NCBI GenBank assembly: GCA_030248295.1 | Contig: JASANH010000781.1 | Location: forward strand, 186,001-250,000 | Direction of reading: 5' to 3' | Origin: Mesodorylaimus sp. YZB2_4 | Taxonomy: Eukaryota; Nematoda; Enoplea; Dorylaimida; Dorylaimidae | DNA: 64,000 nt | Part shown: one piece after another, positions 1-11,800 of the stretch | How the letters are laid out: the number at the start of each line of letters is the position of its first letter | Position numbering within the stretch: the stretch's first letter is position 1 | Position numbers and translations under genes: made by a program | Notes under the pieces: generated by a model | Told to the model about the DNA's origin: nothing | What the model saw: only the letters and a program-made list of their open reading frames with translations | The model's database searches: none

Positions 1-198
1 TGGTATTCGATGCCTGCATCTGTCGAAAGTGATGATTTTTCGATATCGAATAAATTGGAAAATGAATATTGTGACTTTGAATATTCAATGAGAATAATCA
101 TTTGTTTTTGTGAAACCGATTTAATGGGTAGCAAAGTAATGACAGAAGAAGAAATTCAAGAAAATGATTACGAAAGAACAAATTATTTAGTTCCATGA
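1..198 (+). CDS. Possible C-terminal exon of a gene entering from the left edge
   Basis: The reading frame is open from base 1 (TGG TAT TCG ATG...) to a TGA at 196-198, so this could be the last part of a longer protein whose start lies outside the window. The roughly 65 residues are acidic, with clusters such as ESDD, TEEEIQENDYE and a C-terminal TNYLVP. A short hydrophobic stretch (RIIICFC) is too short to be a confident membrane segment. I recognise no domain. It could be the cytoplasmic tail of a membrane protein or a chance open frame; the even, codon-like composition favours coding. Confidence 0.4.
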   Translation, partial: WYSMPASVESDDFSISNKLENEYCDFEYSMRIIICFCETDLMGSKVMTEEEIQENDYERTNYLVP

Positions 199-1436
199 TT
201 TAATACAAATCGACCTTCTCCCTGGATCTCCCCTATTATCCAGTGCTAGGCTCACTCGAGTGGAAAATGATTTTATCTTGCAGCACTACTTTGTAAAATG
301 ACTAATTTAATCAGTACAAAACAAAAAACTAGGTGAACTAGTTTGAAATTTAAAATTCTCTTTCGTTCCAGTTTTTACTAATTTTTCATGTGCCAGAAAA
401 ATTATGATGGCATTTCGGATATGACTTTTCTTGTAAAACCTGAAAGTGTGCTTCTAATTTTAAGTAGAATAAGTGCATTTTTAGTTGTTCAGTGGACGCA
501 GGACTGCACGAGTTGTCAGTCTAATATTTTAGCACCCTTTCAAAGTGTGCCAAATAATTAGCTATGCAGAGCTTGACTAATTTTTCTTGACACTCGAGCC
601 CGTTTCTGCAAATAGAATTCCCACCCCGCTGGACCTACATCAAAGTTCTTGATGGTGTGGAATGCTTGTAAAATTGTGGTGCTAATAATGGATGACATGG
701 AAGTTGTGTTCATACATGACAAAGAGATGTTTCCATGTTTTTAGAGTTTTGTGTGCGAGAAATAGGCTTTGGGATTTTTGGTGATGTTCTGTTTTTCTTG
801 CTATCTTTATTGCGCAATTATATTTGCTTTGGCAAAAACTAAAATAGACTTAATTGATTTGAATGTATAAAAATCCCCTCGATTCAGGCACAGTTGCAGG
901 ATCGAAAATTATTTTGCGAACACATAACTTTAGTTGGCATTTTCCATGTAGTTACAATTCAGATAACCAGATTTTAAATTAGGAGGAAAACTGACTTGGA
1001 TAATGTGGGCTGAAACAATTCAGATATTCGCTATGAGTGCGTTGCTGCCATGTAATGTGAAGACAGCCGATGGCAGTGTCAACATCAAAAATTTCCTAAT
1101 CACGTGGTTCGGAGGTTTCTGAATTTCAAATTTTGGTTGAGAAACCTGTGCTTTTTTTGGAGATGCAGTGAACGTGGGACTGTAGCTGAGTTTGATAGGA
1201 TGGGCAGCACCTAACCGAAATGACCATATGGCATGGACTGGACTAACGTAACCAATTGCAACTATGAGTGGAGGACTCAAGCAAAAGAGATCGTCACTTG
1301 CTAAATTTCATATGACACCATGTTTCACCACATACTGTGGATCGTCAGTACGGACCTCTGATGACCTATTTTATGATGGCTGTGTAAATAGTAACTGGCT
1401 TACACAGCACATTGCAAAATGGCTGCTTTTTTCATT
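199..1436. other. Intergenic, no gene recognised
   Basis: AT-rich sequence with only short shadow frames. I see no spliced gene, RNA gene or clear repeat, apart from the start of the foldback element at about 1437. Confidence 0.5.
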
Positions 1437-2372
1437 CAAGCTATACTGTACTAGCACGGGGGAAGGTGTTATCTTGAAGAAGGTGAGTATGCTCTGATAT
1501 GTGGTCCCCATGTAAAATAAGGCTGGCATACTTCGTACGGATAAGGTTTTTAAGATTTTCAAAGAAAGTTGAATTGCACGCACTTCGCGCGTTTTCAACC
1601 GTGATGCGCTGGCAGCAGGTCAGACTGTAACTGCTCTAATCAATTTTTTAGTGTTCCTGAAATTTTTTCAATTTGTGATTAAAGTTACCACGAAAATTTG
1701 GTGAAAAATGGTTCCAAAAAAGAGTCATTGTCAATTTTTAGGACCCCCAACCCCAACTCTTCGTCCTAGAGTGCCATATGATTTTTCGCTCGAAAGTTCT
1801 GAGTGCTAGCTACGCTAGGCCAGTTTCGACAGGAATACTTACATGCTTTAGCGGAGAAATGCATCTGCTTTAATTTTTTGGCGCTTCAAAAAATTTTCAT
1901 TAATGATTTCTATGTAGTAATTTTCAGACCAATCAATTGCAATCCTGAGTGCCGGTGCGTGTAAGACTCTTGCCATATAGTCGTTTACAGTTTCAGCACT
2001 AAAAGTGGGAGCATACAAATGTTAACATATGCCACATTATTGTTGACCCAACATTGATATAGGCTACAGGGAAGCGTACGTTGTTAAATCTCAAAGAAAC
2101 TTATAAAAAAATAGTTCTCGCCTATTTCTCACCAATCCCCCTGAAAATCGTTGCAGTTACAGTACTCTATCCTGCGCATCACAACCAAAACCGCGCGAAA
2201 AGAGTGCAATCCAACTTTCTCCAAAAATTCGATTTTCGCATTTCTTAAAACAGGGATACGAATTTGAGCAAAATGAAGTATGCCAACCTTATTTTACATG
2301 GGGACCACATACCACAGCATGCTCATCTTCTTCAAGGCTACCCGCCCTCCCCAGTGCTACTATAGCTTTGAA
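1437..2372. mobile_element. Foldback (inverted-repeat) element of about 0.93 kb
   Basis: The left arm (about 1437-1640) reads AGCTATACTGTACTAGCAC, then CTTGAAGAAGGTGAGTATGC, then TGTGGTCCCCATGTAAAATA. The reverse complement of about 2145-2372 gives the same order with substitutions and small indels: CTTGAAGAAGATGAGCATGC, then TGTGGTCCCCATGTAAAATA. Deeper in, both arms carry AAAGTTG-ATTGCAC and GTGATGCGC...ACTGTAACTGC. Arms of about 200 bases flank about 500 bases without coding capacity. This fits a non-autonomous foldback or MITE-type DNA element. No target-site duplication was established. Confidence 0.7.
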
Positions 2373-3603
2373 AAAGTAAAATATCTTTGCAGATAATCAG
2401 ATCAGATCAGAGATTTAGAATGAAAAAAGTGCGGATTTTGCGCCCTTTATGGTGTAAGTGTTTTGAAAAGTACACTTAACTGGATTCAGCCTGTTCTCAA
2501 CGAATGCAGGCAGCCTGACAATCAGCTCCAAGACCATCGCAAAAATTTTTGCTTTGTATGCTGCGATTTTCACTCGTCAATTCACCACGATTGCTCAAAA
2601 TTGTTTCAGTCGCTTTCTACCTATTAATTCGAACTGCAACCACAACATCGCATTAACGGGAAGCTGCTTAATATATGTAAACAGCCAAGAATATTCCTTG
2701 CTGAGAAGGCACTTTATGAAGCATAAATTTCAGTTTTCTTGGTTTATCTCAATAAGACTGTTGCATTGCTGGAAAAATTGTGTAGCGCTGCGGAAAAGCT
2801 GGAATGGCCAATAGAGACACTTTATTGCTCGTCATGATTCTGTTTTTTGAATATTATAGCACATTCTGTGAGAATGTTGAAGGTGAGCGGTCCTCGTATT
2901 CTACATATTTCCAGGATCTCAAAACTTTTCTTTGCTTTTTTTACAGTTGCTCTTATCTGCGCAAATGAGAAAAAGAAATGGATTTTTTTCCCAAATGCAG
3001 CCAATAAAACATTGGTTCAAGGTGTGTATACGAGCCTTCGTAAAATTCTACACAAGACAATGTCACGAGTTTCCATAATCAAATTATTTCCACCAAGAGG
3101 TACCGAAAATTCACAAAACTTGAGGCCCGAGGAATCGAACCCTCGCCAAAAAGATTTTTATCTACTGTGGCTTACGCCACAGAACTGGCATCGGAACGTG
3201 TCACAGTACCCTTGAGACCTGAAGAAGCCATCGTAATTTTCACTGCAGGACAGAGACTATTTTACAGTTTCCAAAAATTAAAAAAAGGCGCGCTACAGTA
3301 ATCTTCTGGATGACTGTTTATAAAAAATATAAACTTATTTTCGCGCTTTGTGTGTTCATTTTTCGGACAGGACCATGGATCCACTTTACTTAAAGAAGAT
3401 CCATGGACAGGACAATAAGGAGGGAGGATAGCCTTACGCGAACTGCTAGCCACGTAAGAAATTTAAAAGTTGAAGCTGCCAAAAACTTTGAGTTTGTTAT
3501 TGCTGGACGTTCAAAATGTTTGCTTGCCTCACTGAAGCGAGGGAAACCAAATCTGCGCTAATCATTTGCAAAGGCATCCAACAAAAGTCTTTTGCAAATT
3601 TTT
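2373..3603. other. Intergenic, no firm gene
   Basis: Short open frames occur, one with a hydrophobic run near 2920-2970, but no exon chain can be supported. At about 3120-3145, read on the minus strand, is a tRNA B-box-like sequence (GAGGGTTCGATTCCTCGGG). It does not fold into a complete tRNA with its flanks and is probably a fragment of a tRNA-derived repeat. Confidence 0.4.
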
Positions 3604-3892
3604 AGGCAAATGGAAGATTTTGGAGGAGATAATGGCATTCGCAATAACAGTCAACGATTTTGTTAACTTAGTGGGCCCAGCAGAACACACATGTGTCCTG
3701 AAAGGGTACGATTACGTTCAGCCGTACAACCCAAACCATTGGGCTCCATTTCAAGTGGATGATGAAGTAGTGGATTATTACGTTTTCAATGGGCTGGCCG
3801 ACATCTACACGTCCAAGAAAACAATCAAAAGACGAGAGAGAGCCAAATCTGTACTTAAAAAATTAAGGAAAAAACTTAAAAAGAAGGCATAG
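3604..3892 (+). CDS. Possible terminal exon of an unrecognised protein
   Basis: A TTTTTAG acceptor at 3605 is followed by an open frame of about 95 codons to a TAG at 3890-3892. The predicted peptide has the look of coding sequence: a mixed middle part (GPAEHTCVLKGYDYVQPYNP, HWAPFQVDDEVVDYY), then a lysine/arginine-rich C-terminal tail (KKTIKRRERAKS...KKLKKKA). No known domain is recognised and no upstream exon was found, so this could be a relic or a chance frame. An ATG at 3631 could also start a short protein. Confidence 0.3.
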
Positions 3893-6060
3893 ATTTAGGA
3901 GAAAATCTGCGAGCTGTGCATTGATTGATTTTGTAAAGGTCTTAAAAAGAGCAGGGTTCATGGTCTGGTGGGTAAGGAGTCTTCCTCTCACCCCAGGTGC
4001 GCAGTTGCTGGTGGGTGTTCGACTCGCGGTCAGGTAAGTCATTTCGTGCATAGTCTTCATTCAGCTGGGATTTGGTAAAGCAGGAACATGAGCATGTAGT
4101 GCCGATAAGCAATATGGGTTTACTGTCTGTTCTCTCACTAGTGTAAAGTCAACCTTACAATTCTGTGTGTACAGTCGCTATACGGGCATACGGTAAAAGA
4201 TACAGCAAAATTAGTTCCCCGTAAACTTAAGAAGACACTGACGAGAATAAAGCGCCAATACGTATGTTGGATTGCCAAAACATTTGACATGTGATGGTAG
4301 TGGTTCATTGTTTCTGGTTTGTCTTAATGCACAGGTGAGTAGAAGTACAGATCCGCAACCACCCGGGCTCTCACTTCTCAGAAAACTCAGTATTCATCGA
4401 CGGGAATCACACTTTTTCTTACGCTTTTTTTGTCAGTGCTTAATATGTCCCGCCTTATTCATCTGTACATGAGCGCGTAAGGGCACTAAAAGGTATAAAA
4501 TACAGCACGACAAGGCAGTAGGAGGGTTCGAACTACTGCACATTGCCGCCATTGTCAGCCTGACAATTGGGGGAACTTCAAAAGCGAGCACATAAATAAG
4601 GACCACTCTGTCTGATAGGAGTTTTCCAGCCTAGTCTGCCGTGATCCTGTTATGCCCCTGATTAGGGCTAAAAGTGCGAAAGCAGCAGCACAGTGTGCGG
4701 CATGTAATCTGTCCCAGCATGGTACCATTCTGGGACAGAATATATGCCAGTGTAAAGTGAATGACATGCGTAAATGACAAAATATGGCAGTGTAAAGTGA
4801 AACTGGCCAAAGGGCACTGTTCAGTAACATTTCTGAGCTCTGTTTAAAGTTGTTTAGCGAGATTTTAAGTGGCTGATGTTTCATCGATCACGGAAGTTTA
4901 TCGAAACTTGGTGGAAAACATTTTAGCTTGCAGCATTGTAGCTTTAGTTGACGTCCAAGAGCGCAGTCAACATTGATCATGTAAAGTCGGATAATTGAGA
5001 GTGGACGTTTGAGACAAAAATGGAGGCATCTCTTTTGTCGGCTCAGCTTGGACAGTAGATTCTTGACCTCAGTTGAGACTTATCTTTAGTAGTGCGCCAG
5101 TTTTTTTCTGAAATCAGAGTTTGATCTTCTCCATGTTTCAGCAGTTCACGGCTCCGAGCAAGCTGTTCTGTCGAAGATACTCGTTTCTTGGCTCTTGTCT
5201 GCCGTATGTACTATGCGCACGAATGATGGAAACTCCAACCTGAAACTATAAATATATTACACAAAAAAACACCCTAGACGTGGCGCTGCGCTTTAAATAC
5301 AGCAGGGATTGCTATGCACCGAAGGACCGCATTTTTCGCGCAGCGTCTGTTGTGCATTCAGTTTCAGAAAAATTCGCTCACGTTCGGCTGTAAAATTAAA
5401 GATGAGAGTCGCATATTGAAGTGAACTTACACGGGTATAATGTAAATGCCCACATCCTAGTATAAGAAGGTAAAATTAAGTTTCAAATTTCGTGTGGATT
5501 TCCATGATGGATTTTTCATGTGGTACAGACTTGAATCTGCAGTTGTTGTCAGGACTGAAGCACTAATCTGCTTGTGGGCTGGACATAGTGTGCTACTTGT
5601 GATCACCTGACTTAGCGCTTTCAATGCAGCCTTTAACTCTAAGTGTCGTTTTTTAACCTTACCCACAGGTGGAAAAAGCACAAAGACTCGAAATTATTGA
5701 ACTAATGGTGCGCAATGCGTATACATACCCTTGCAGGAAGGAGTTCCTATGCATAATGCAGGTCCGAACATTGTGGCACATTCGCGACGATCTTAGGTTC
5801 AGTGCTCTCCCTACTCCTTCTCTTTTCCCACCCCGTCTCACTGATCAACCCACGACCTATCACTTCTTATTAGACGTATCGATCGCGTGTCTAATCACTT
5901 CTAATAAAGCTGAGCTAATCGCATTGTCATCAATGCCCCGCCTCGTGTCATCCATGGCGCCCCTCCCCGAAGGCTCCTGTCCAGACTCGTGATATGAGTT
6001 TTGATAATTACATTAGTTCCTAGCAAGGATTAAACATAGAATTCAATAAACTTCACTCAC
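3893..6060. other. Intergenic with tRNA-like repeat heads
   Basis: No gene supported. At about 3955-4045 lies a tRNA-derived repeat head: an A-box-like GGTCTGGTGGGTAAGGAG, then a B-box-like GGTGTTCGACTCGCG. A B-box-like GGAGGGTTCGAACTACTGC sits at about 4522-4540. The rest shows nothing recognisable. Confidence 0.4.
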
Positions 6061-6074
6061 CCTATGTCGTACCT

Positions 6075-6081
6075 TATATAG
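6075..6081 (+). promoter_or_regulatory. Candidate TATA box
   Basis: TATATAG lies 109 bases upstream of the start codon at 6184, which would put transcription start near 6105 and leave a short leader. No clear initiator was seen, so this is tentative. Confidence 0.3.
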
Positions 6082-6183
6082 TCCCTGCCTTCGATCCTAC
6101 TCCCTACATCTCTCGGCTAAGGTCGACATTGAATCTTCTGTCGTGCCACGATCAACTCTGCTGGCCTTGCCGCTCCTACGGAT

Positions 6184-6525
6184 ATGGCCTGTCTAAATAC
6201 GAGACAGATGAGATTTTCCCTTCTAGCCTGTCTTATCTTCATTTCGCTGACTTGTGGTCAACTGAGTTTGATTCGGGCTGAGGACTCGCCTGACCAGTTG
6301 CAACTATTCGATGACGATTCGGCCAATGATCAAGATCCTGTCGAAAATGAGGATGGGAAACTCCGTTTAGCTCATTTGGCTTGGCGTCCGTTTCACCCCG
6401 TCGACGTTTGGGCCGCTCAGTCACCGCGAGTTCACAATAGCGGCGGGAAACGTACGTTCACTAGCGCCGGTTTGAAACAGTTCCTGTTCAATGGTCGTCA
6501 AGATGTGCGATTGGGACGCCGTTAA
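6184..6525 (+). CDS. Secreted peptide precursor with one predicted C-terminal amidated peptide
   Basis: A 113-residue protein. A hydrophobic N-terminal segment (RFSLLACLIFISLTCG) forms a signal peptide; the ATG at 6208 would give a more compact one than the ATG at 6184. An acidic spacer follows (DDDSANDQDPVENEDG), then a Trp-rich stretch (HLAWRPFHPVDVWA), then a Lys-Arg site. The last part is a 20-residue peptide beginning TFTSAGLKQF and ending DVRL, followed by Gly-Arg-Arg and stop. KR before and GRR after are standard prohormone cleavage and amidation signals, so the likely product is a 20-residue ...DVRL-amide. I do not recognise the family. A 3'-UTR intron begins 10 bases after the stop (GT at 6536, acceptor at 6944), and AATAAA lies at 7092-7097. 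Confidence 0.7.
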   Translation: MACLNTRQMRFSLLACLIFISLTCGQLSLIRAEDSPDQLQLFDDDSANDQDPVENEDGKLRLAHLAWRPFHPVDVWAAQSPRVHNSGGKRTFTSAGLKQFLFNGRQDVRLGRR

Positions 6526-6535
6526 TACATATTCG

Positions 6536-6944
6536 GTAAGCTGATCTGATCGATCTGGTGAAGGCTGATCAACTGATGAGTCCGTCGTCTGACTCAGTCA
6601 GTCCGATCATACTGATCCAGCCAGACCTATGGTTAAGTATAATGACTTACTGACCAGTTTTATCACACTTACTTGTCAGTTTAATCAGACTGACTGATCA
6701 GTTTGATAATACTTACTGATCCGCTCGATCAGACTTACCAGTTTGATCGAACTTACTGATCAGTTTGATCGGACTGATCAGTAAAGTTATACCGTGGCAA
6801 TAACTGATCAGCTCGATCGAACTTATTGGTTAGTCTTATCATTGGTAATGCAGCTCGTCATGTTCAATCTGATCTGATTTTGATTGAACAGATTTTGATC
6901 AAACTGATCGATCACTTCTATAATTTTTTTGTTTTTCCTTTCAG
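6536..6944 (+). repeat. 3'-UTR intron filled with degenerate TGATCAG-type tandem repeats
   Basis: The donor GGTAAGC follows the stop codon of the peptide gene by 10 bases, and the acceptor is CCTTTCAG. The interior repeats ACTTACTGATCAGTTTGATC-like units with a ragged period of about 24-35 bases, best seen from 6620 to 6800. The palindromic TGATCA core makes the tract able to pair with itself. Confidence 0.6.
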
Positions 6945-7099
6945 ACCGCAATATTCAAGATAAAGAGAAGAAGAATTGATAGAATGATCAGTAGTGATCA
7001 GCAAGTGCTATGAAATCATTTTTGTAGCAAATGTGCATAAAAAATATTAGCGCCTACAGTAATCTCTGAAGCGTAGCGCTGCTCAAGGATAAATAAAAG

Positions 7100-8330
7100 C
7101 TAATTTAATTTTTTCCTACCGTCCATATGCAAATAAGGCCAGCCTTGACGCATATTTCTTGTTGATCTAGGGCGAAAATATTGCTCAGAAATTTTAAAGC
7201 CTGCATAAATTACGTATGGCCTTTCCTCGTATTAACAAGGAAAGCATGTATATCGGACAGCTTCGACAAATATGCTGATCTCGTCAAACAAAAGCCTCAC
7301 TTTTATCTGTAAATGTTATGACAAATTTAAAGGTCTTACGCATTGCGAGGCAAATCTACTCGCGAGTAACATCATGTCAAGCGATCAAATAACAGTGTCA
7401 ATATAGAAATGGAATGTGTTTTCATAATCTTCACAAAATGACATGTTTGCTAGAACCTTCGTGTTTCTTGACTGGCATGCCTATTCCTTATTCTTCTTTG
7501 CAGATTTAAAATTCTCTGTTCAAAATTTACTGCGTACGACAATTCTAGTGTCCCTCAAAATGTACCTACATACATTTCCTTTCATCAGCCTGAAGAGTCC
7601 GAGAATCCGTCTTTGCTCACCTGCCATGAGGCACCTACCAATCTACCCTGTAAAAAGTTCTGGCAGCTGACTGCCGTCTGAATAAACTTTGTCTGGCAGG
7701 TCATTCAGTAGGCGGCCTATTCAGGCAGACATCTGGACCTAACTGACCTTGTGTATCTTAATTCAATGTAAGACCCTATTTTTAGGATTTAGATACAAGC
7801 CTATCGTCGTGAGATATGATGTTATCCGTGCTAAAAAGGTAGAAGTTCTCGACGTGTGACGCAGATTCTAGTAAGCTGTACTGAATGACGCCAGAGACAA
7901 AAAAGAACTGTTGAATGGACTATCGTCTTCAAGCCAGAAATAGCAGTCTTTTGGTTTTGCTAAATGTCGATGTTTTGCAGGATTTATTTTTAACCTTTCC
8001 CCTCGTATGTGTGGCATGAATATATTCTCTTGAGACACAATAATCTGGGTTTAGCTTCAGATAGGGATATAAAAGTGAACGGCAGAAACCTGCACCTGAA
8101 ATTGCAGAAGAATTCGAAACAGACGGCCTCAGAGACCTACCAACCTTTAAAAAATCAAACGCATTCTTTGATACAGTATATATTGCATGTATGCGGCATA
8201 TATGGGCAAAATGCATGGGAAAAAGATCCGTTAAATTACAGTGGCAATAACTGTTTTACTCTTAGCTGCTCAATGCTTTTGTCACCGGAAAACAATGTCT
8301 TGAATATCTTGGCGTATGTATAAAGTATAC
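7100..8330. other. Intergenic, nothing recognised
   Basis: Several short open frames, none with family resemblance or splice support. Confidence 0.4.
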
Positions 8331-8334
8331 AGCT

Positions 8335-8569
8335 CGTTATATATATATATATATAATTTAAGGATACCATGCATATTGGAAAGTATGCATATATAGATGT
8401 ATGTTTATTTGTTATAAACGATTTGCTTACAAGTGTATATTATCCAAATTTTAAAGTATATATCCATGTGTACGATTGTGTATAAATGCATATAATTTTG
8501 CCTTGTATATATACATAGTTACATGTAAATGAATATACAGACATTTTTTGGTATATATATATCTTTATA

Positions 8570-8607
<38 letters not shown>

Positions 8608-8700
8608 CATATACAGTTTCAACCCATATGTGCTGCACATATATTTCATATTTGAATTCGCAATCTGTGGAATGTAAATATATATATGCCGGATATGCAA
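8335..8700. repeat. TA-rich microsatellite region
   Basis: Runs of (TA)n at about 8337-8355 and 8572-8602, with degenerate TATATGTATA spacer. Two further tracts of this kind occur at about 43130-43350 and 43765-43830. Confidence 0.85.
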
Positions 8701-8789
8701 CTCTCTTTAAACGAATGGCTTTCAAGTAGTGATCGCGTTCTGACGGAATATTGTATTAATACTCATCAGTGACCAGTGCAACACAAACT

Positions 8790-8795
8790 TTTATT
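8790..8795 (-). terminator. Polyadenylation signal of the PAN-domain gene
   Basis: TTTATT on the plus strand, read as AATAAA on the minus strand, lies 83 bases beyond the stop codon at 8878. Confidence 0.6.
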
Positions 8796-8877
8796 TCAAA
8801 AATGCAAGGAAATGTTGGTTTTTTTTCCTCAAATATCCCCCCTTTCAGTTCCACCACAAATTCAGTCGTTGCAGCAG

Positions 8878-11800
8878 TCACAATAAATGCGGACATGGTT
8901 CGAAATATTCCACATCATCGAAATTAGCTGGCGAGTACTGACCAGGGGCAGAGGCACGACTTTCCTTGTTTAAAATACAATTCTTTTCTTTGCTCTGAAA
9001 ACACTTTAAAAGTTATTTTCCCCAAAAAAATCACGGAAGTATTTTCACCTTTCCGTAGAACATCCCAGACCGACAGAAACTTCCTTCTAGGATGCATAAA
9101 TCAACACATTCATCCAAATTTTTTGCCGATGTGACATTATTTGCAAAGCCAACAAGAATTTGATTGCTGATCCGAACAGCCAATTTTCCATCACATGCTA
9201 CAATCAATAAATTTAAAGTAGCAATAAAACATAGTCTATACTCACTTGTTTCATTTTCAGAATCATTCATTTCTGACGTTGGAATGACAAATATTTGATT
9301 TTCTTTGCATGGCTCAAAATAAATAACTGGATCGAAGGCCTGATGGGTAAACACTTCGGCTACGGTCCAACGCGTTTCTGTATTAAGCATGCAGTTGTTT
9401 TTAGTTTCCTTTAAAAAATCATTCACAGACTTGAAAGGGGGAGTTAAACAGTTCAACTTACATTTTTGTAAAACATGCCTGATTGACATTCTTCTGATTT
9501 CATACAAATATCAACACATTCATCGAGGTCCTTTGCTGAAATAACATCGCTAGCAAATCCGACCAGGATATAATTCACAGCGAGGTACGATAAATTGCCA
9601 ACGCAATTGCCTGAAATGTTTTATTTTACCAAGCCTCTTAAAAAAGTCAAAATTTGAACTTCGCGCTGAAACTTAAACCGAACAGAATCTGACCTACCTT
9701 CTAAACACTGTCGTATTACCTAAACCATACTTTACGCAAGTTAGATGAAGTGCTCCCATAACCCCCACCCCCCCCCCCCCCCGACTCCCTTCACTCTGGA
9801 ACCATATTTTACGCAAGCTTGATAAAGTGCTCCCAGAAGGCGCTCCCGATTCCTTTTAATCTAAAACCATATTTTATGCATGCTGGTCGAAGGGTTGGAA
9901 AAGGCGTCATTTTATCCAGCCAAAATGCATAAATGGAGTCAGTGTGCTACGAGCATTGTTGTACCTGCTTTTGCGGACTCTTTTTCCGCTGATGTTTCTT
10001 TCCTTGTCTTCACCTCGCCCGTGCATGGTTCAAAATAGAGTACGCCATCCTCGAGTTCTATTTTGTATTGACTCGGTTTAGTCAATCGACTTTCAGTATT
10101 CAAAATGCAATTTTCTTCTTTTGACTAAAAATATTACGAAAAAAAGAACATTTTTAAATTCTTTCAAAACGTGTTTTTCATACCTTATGATAGAACATTC
10201 CTGACAAACAGGATTTTTCTTTCTCTTTGCACAAAGCAGCGCATTCTTCTAAATCTTTTGCAACTGTCACATTGTTCGCAAAACCAACCATGGTATAGTT
10301 GGAGGCTCGATATGAGATTGGACCATCACAAATGCCTGAGAAAATGTGTTTTTCCCATCGTATTTACTGCAGAAACGCTTAAAGTGAGTGTTTACTTGAC
10401 GAGTCGTTTCCACTGAATGGCCTTTCTAATGTAACGCCCACCATCTCCTGGTGGCATGGTTCAAAATATATTACTTGGTCTTCTTTTTCTGCCACATATT
10501 CACTTGGTTTAGTTAGTCGACTTTCGGTGTTCAAAGCGCAATTCTCAGTTTTTGACTGAAAGAACAGGTTAAATTCTTAAAAATGTCTTGAACAGAATTT
10601 TTTGCTAAAAGCGTCCCATCCAAATTTTAGCTCTGATAAAATTTGAAAGACTTAAAGTGAAATCTCACTCACCTTCGAGTAAAAAATTCCAGACTGACAT
10701 TTTATTCCAATCTGGTTACAAATGTCAGCGCATTCTTGCATATCCTCGACTGTAATAATTTTATCCGCAAAACCAAGCAGAATTTGATTATGTGCTCGAA
10801 AAGTCGTATTGCCTGGGCATGATTCTGCAAGAGCAAGCCTTGCACTGCATAAACCACAGGGTATTTTATTACTTTGTCCGCCCTTCCCCCCCCTCCCCCC
10901 CCCCCCCCCCCCAAAGCTTACGCGCCTGGCCCATAGATGAATTTTGTTTTAGCCGTGCAATTAAAATCGGCGCAAAACTTGCGAAAATGTCTGCTACTAG
11001 CGCGAAAGTGCACGGCTAACAGAAACAGCGAGGATAAAAACGGTCACCCCTCCAGTGCGTAGAATTTCTCTTTCCACTGCTTACCGTCCTCGGCAAATTC
11101 ATACAAATCCGTTCCATTAGCTGCCTCATTTGTATCATTTCCATTTGAAAAAATGTCGAATGCTGATGCAAAGGCACTACAAGGCTCGAAATAGTCCACT
11201 GCCACTTCTGAGTTGGGAAAATATTTTTCAGGTTTTGTCTTGCGACTTTCACTGTTGAGCACACAATTGTTTCCAGTTTGCTAAAAAAAGTGGCATCCCT
11301 CTTAGGTTTCTCATATTTTCCCTTGGCTATATAATCAATTTTGGTTGAACGAGCTCAAAAAATGTTAAATGTGCCGCTTTTTTTTTAGACGGGCTTTCTG
11401 TAAAGGTCGACCCAGTGAATGCAAAGCTTTAATTTTTGAACCTTTTTTGTTTGAGATTTTAATGCACCCGTGAGTGGTGATAGTGACGCAATAGTGGGTT
11501 TTTGTGCAAACGCGATTTGAACGGAATTACCCCCAAAAAAGTTTTTTCGAAAGTGCTTCGGCGGTATCGGCCATAACTCACTGAGCTTCCAGTCTTTCTC
11601 GATCAACGACATATCAGCGTGTTCGCAAATGATTGAGGAATCGAGTGCTTGTCGCAAAAAACTTCTACCCTTCACCTATCTCGAGATATTTGACGCCAAA
11701 GTTGAAGGTCCTCTCGATGTTGACCCTTTTTAGACCTCCTGTTCCTCTATGCTAACAGTGAATCGGGATTTGACCAGCCTAAAATTTGCCCATGACATCT

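Noticed and set aside
2847-3215. 122-codon open frame with a hydrophobic run
   Set aside because: It overlaps a tRNA-like repeat fragment at its 3' end and has no homology; possibly a chance frame.
5669-5992. 107-codon plus-strand open frame
   Set aside because: No domain, no signal peptide and no splice support; composition is not convincing.
8335-8700. Possible origin or regulatory AT-rich element
   Set aside because: It is a TA microsatellite of a kind found at other places in the window.
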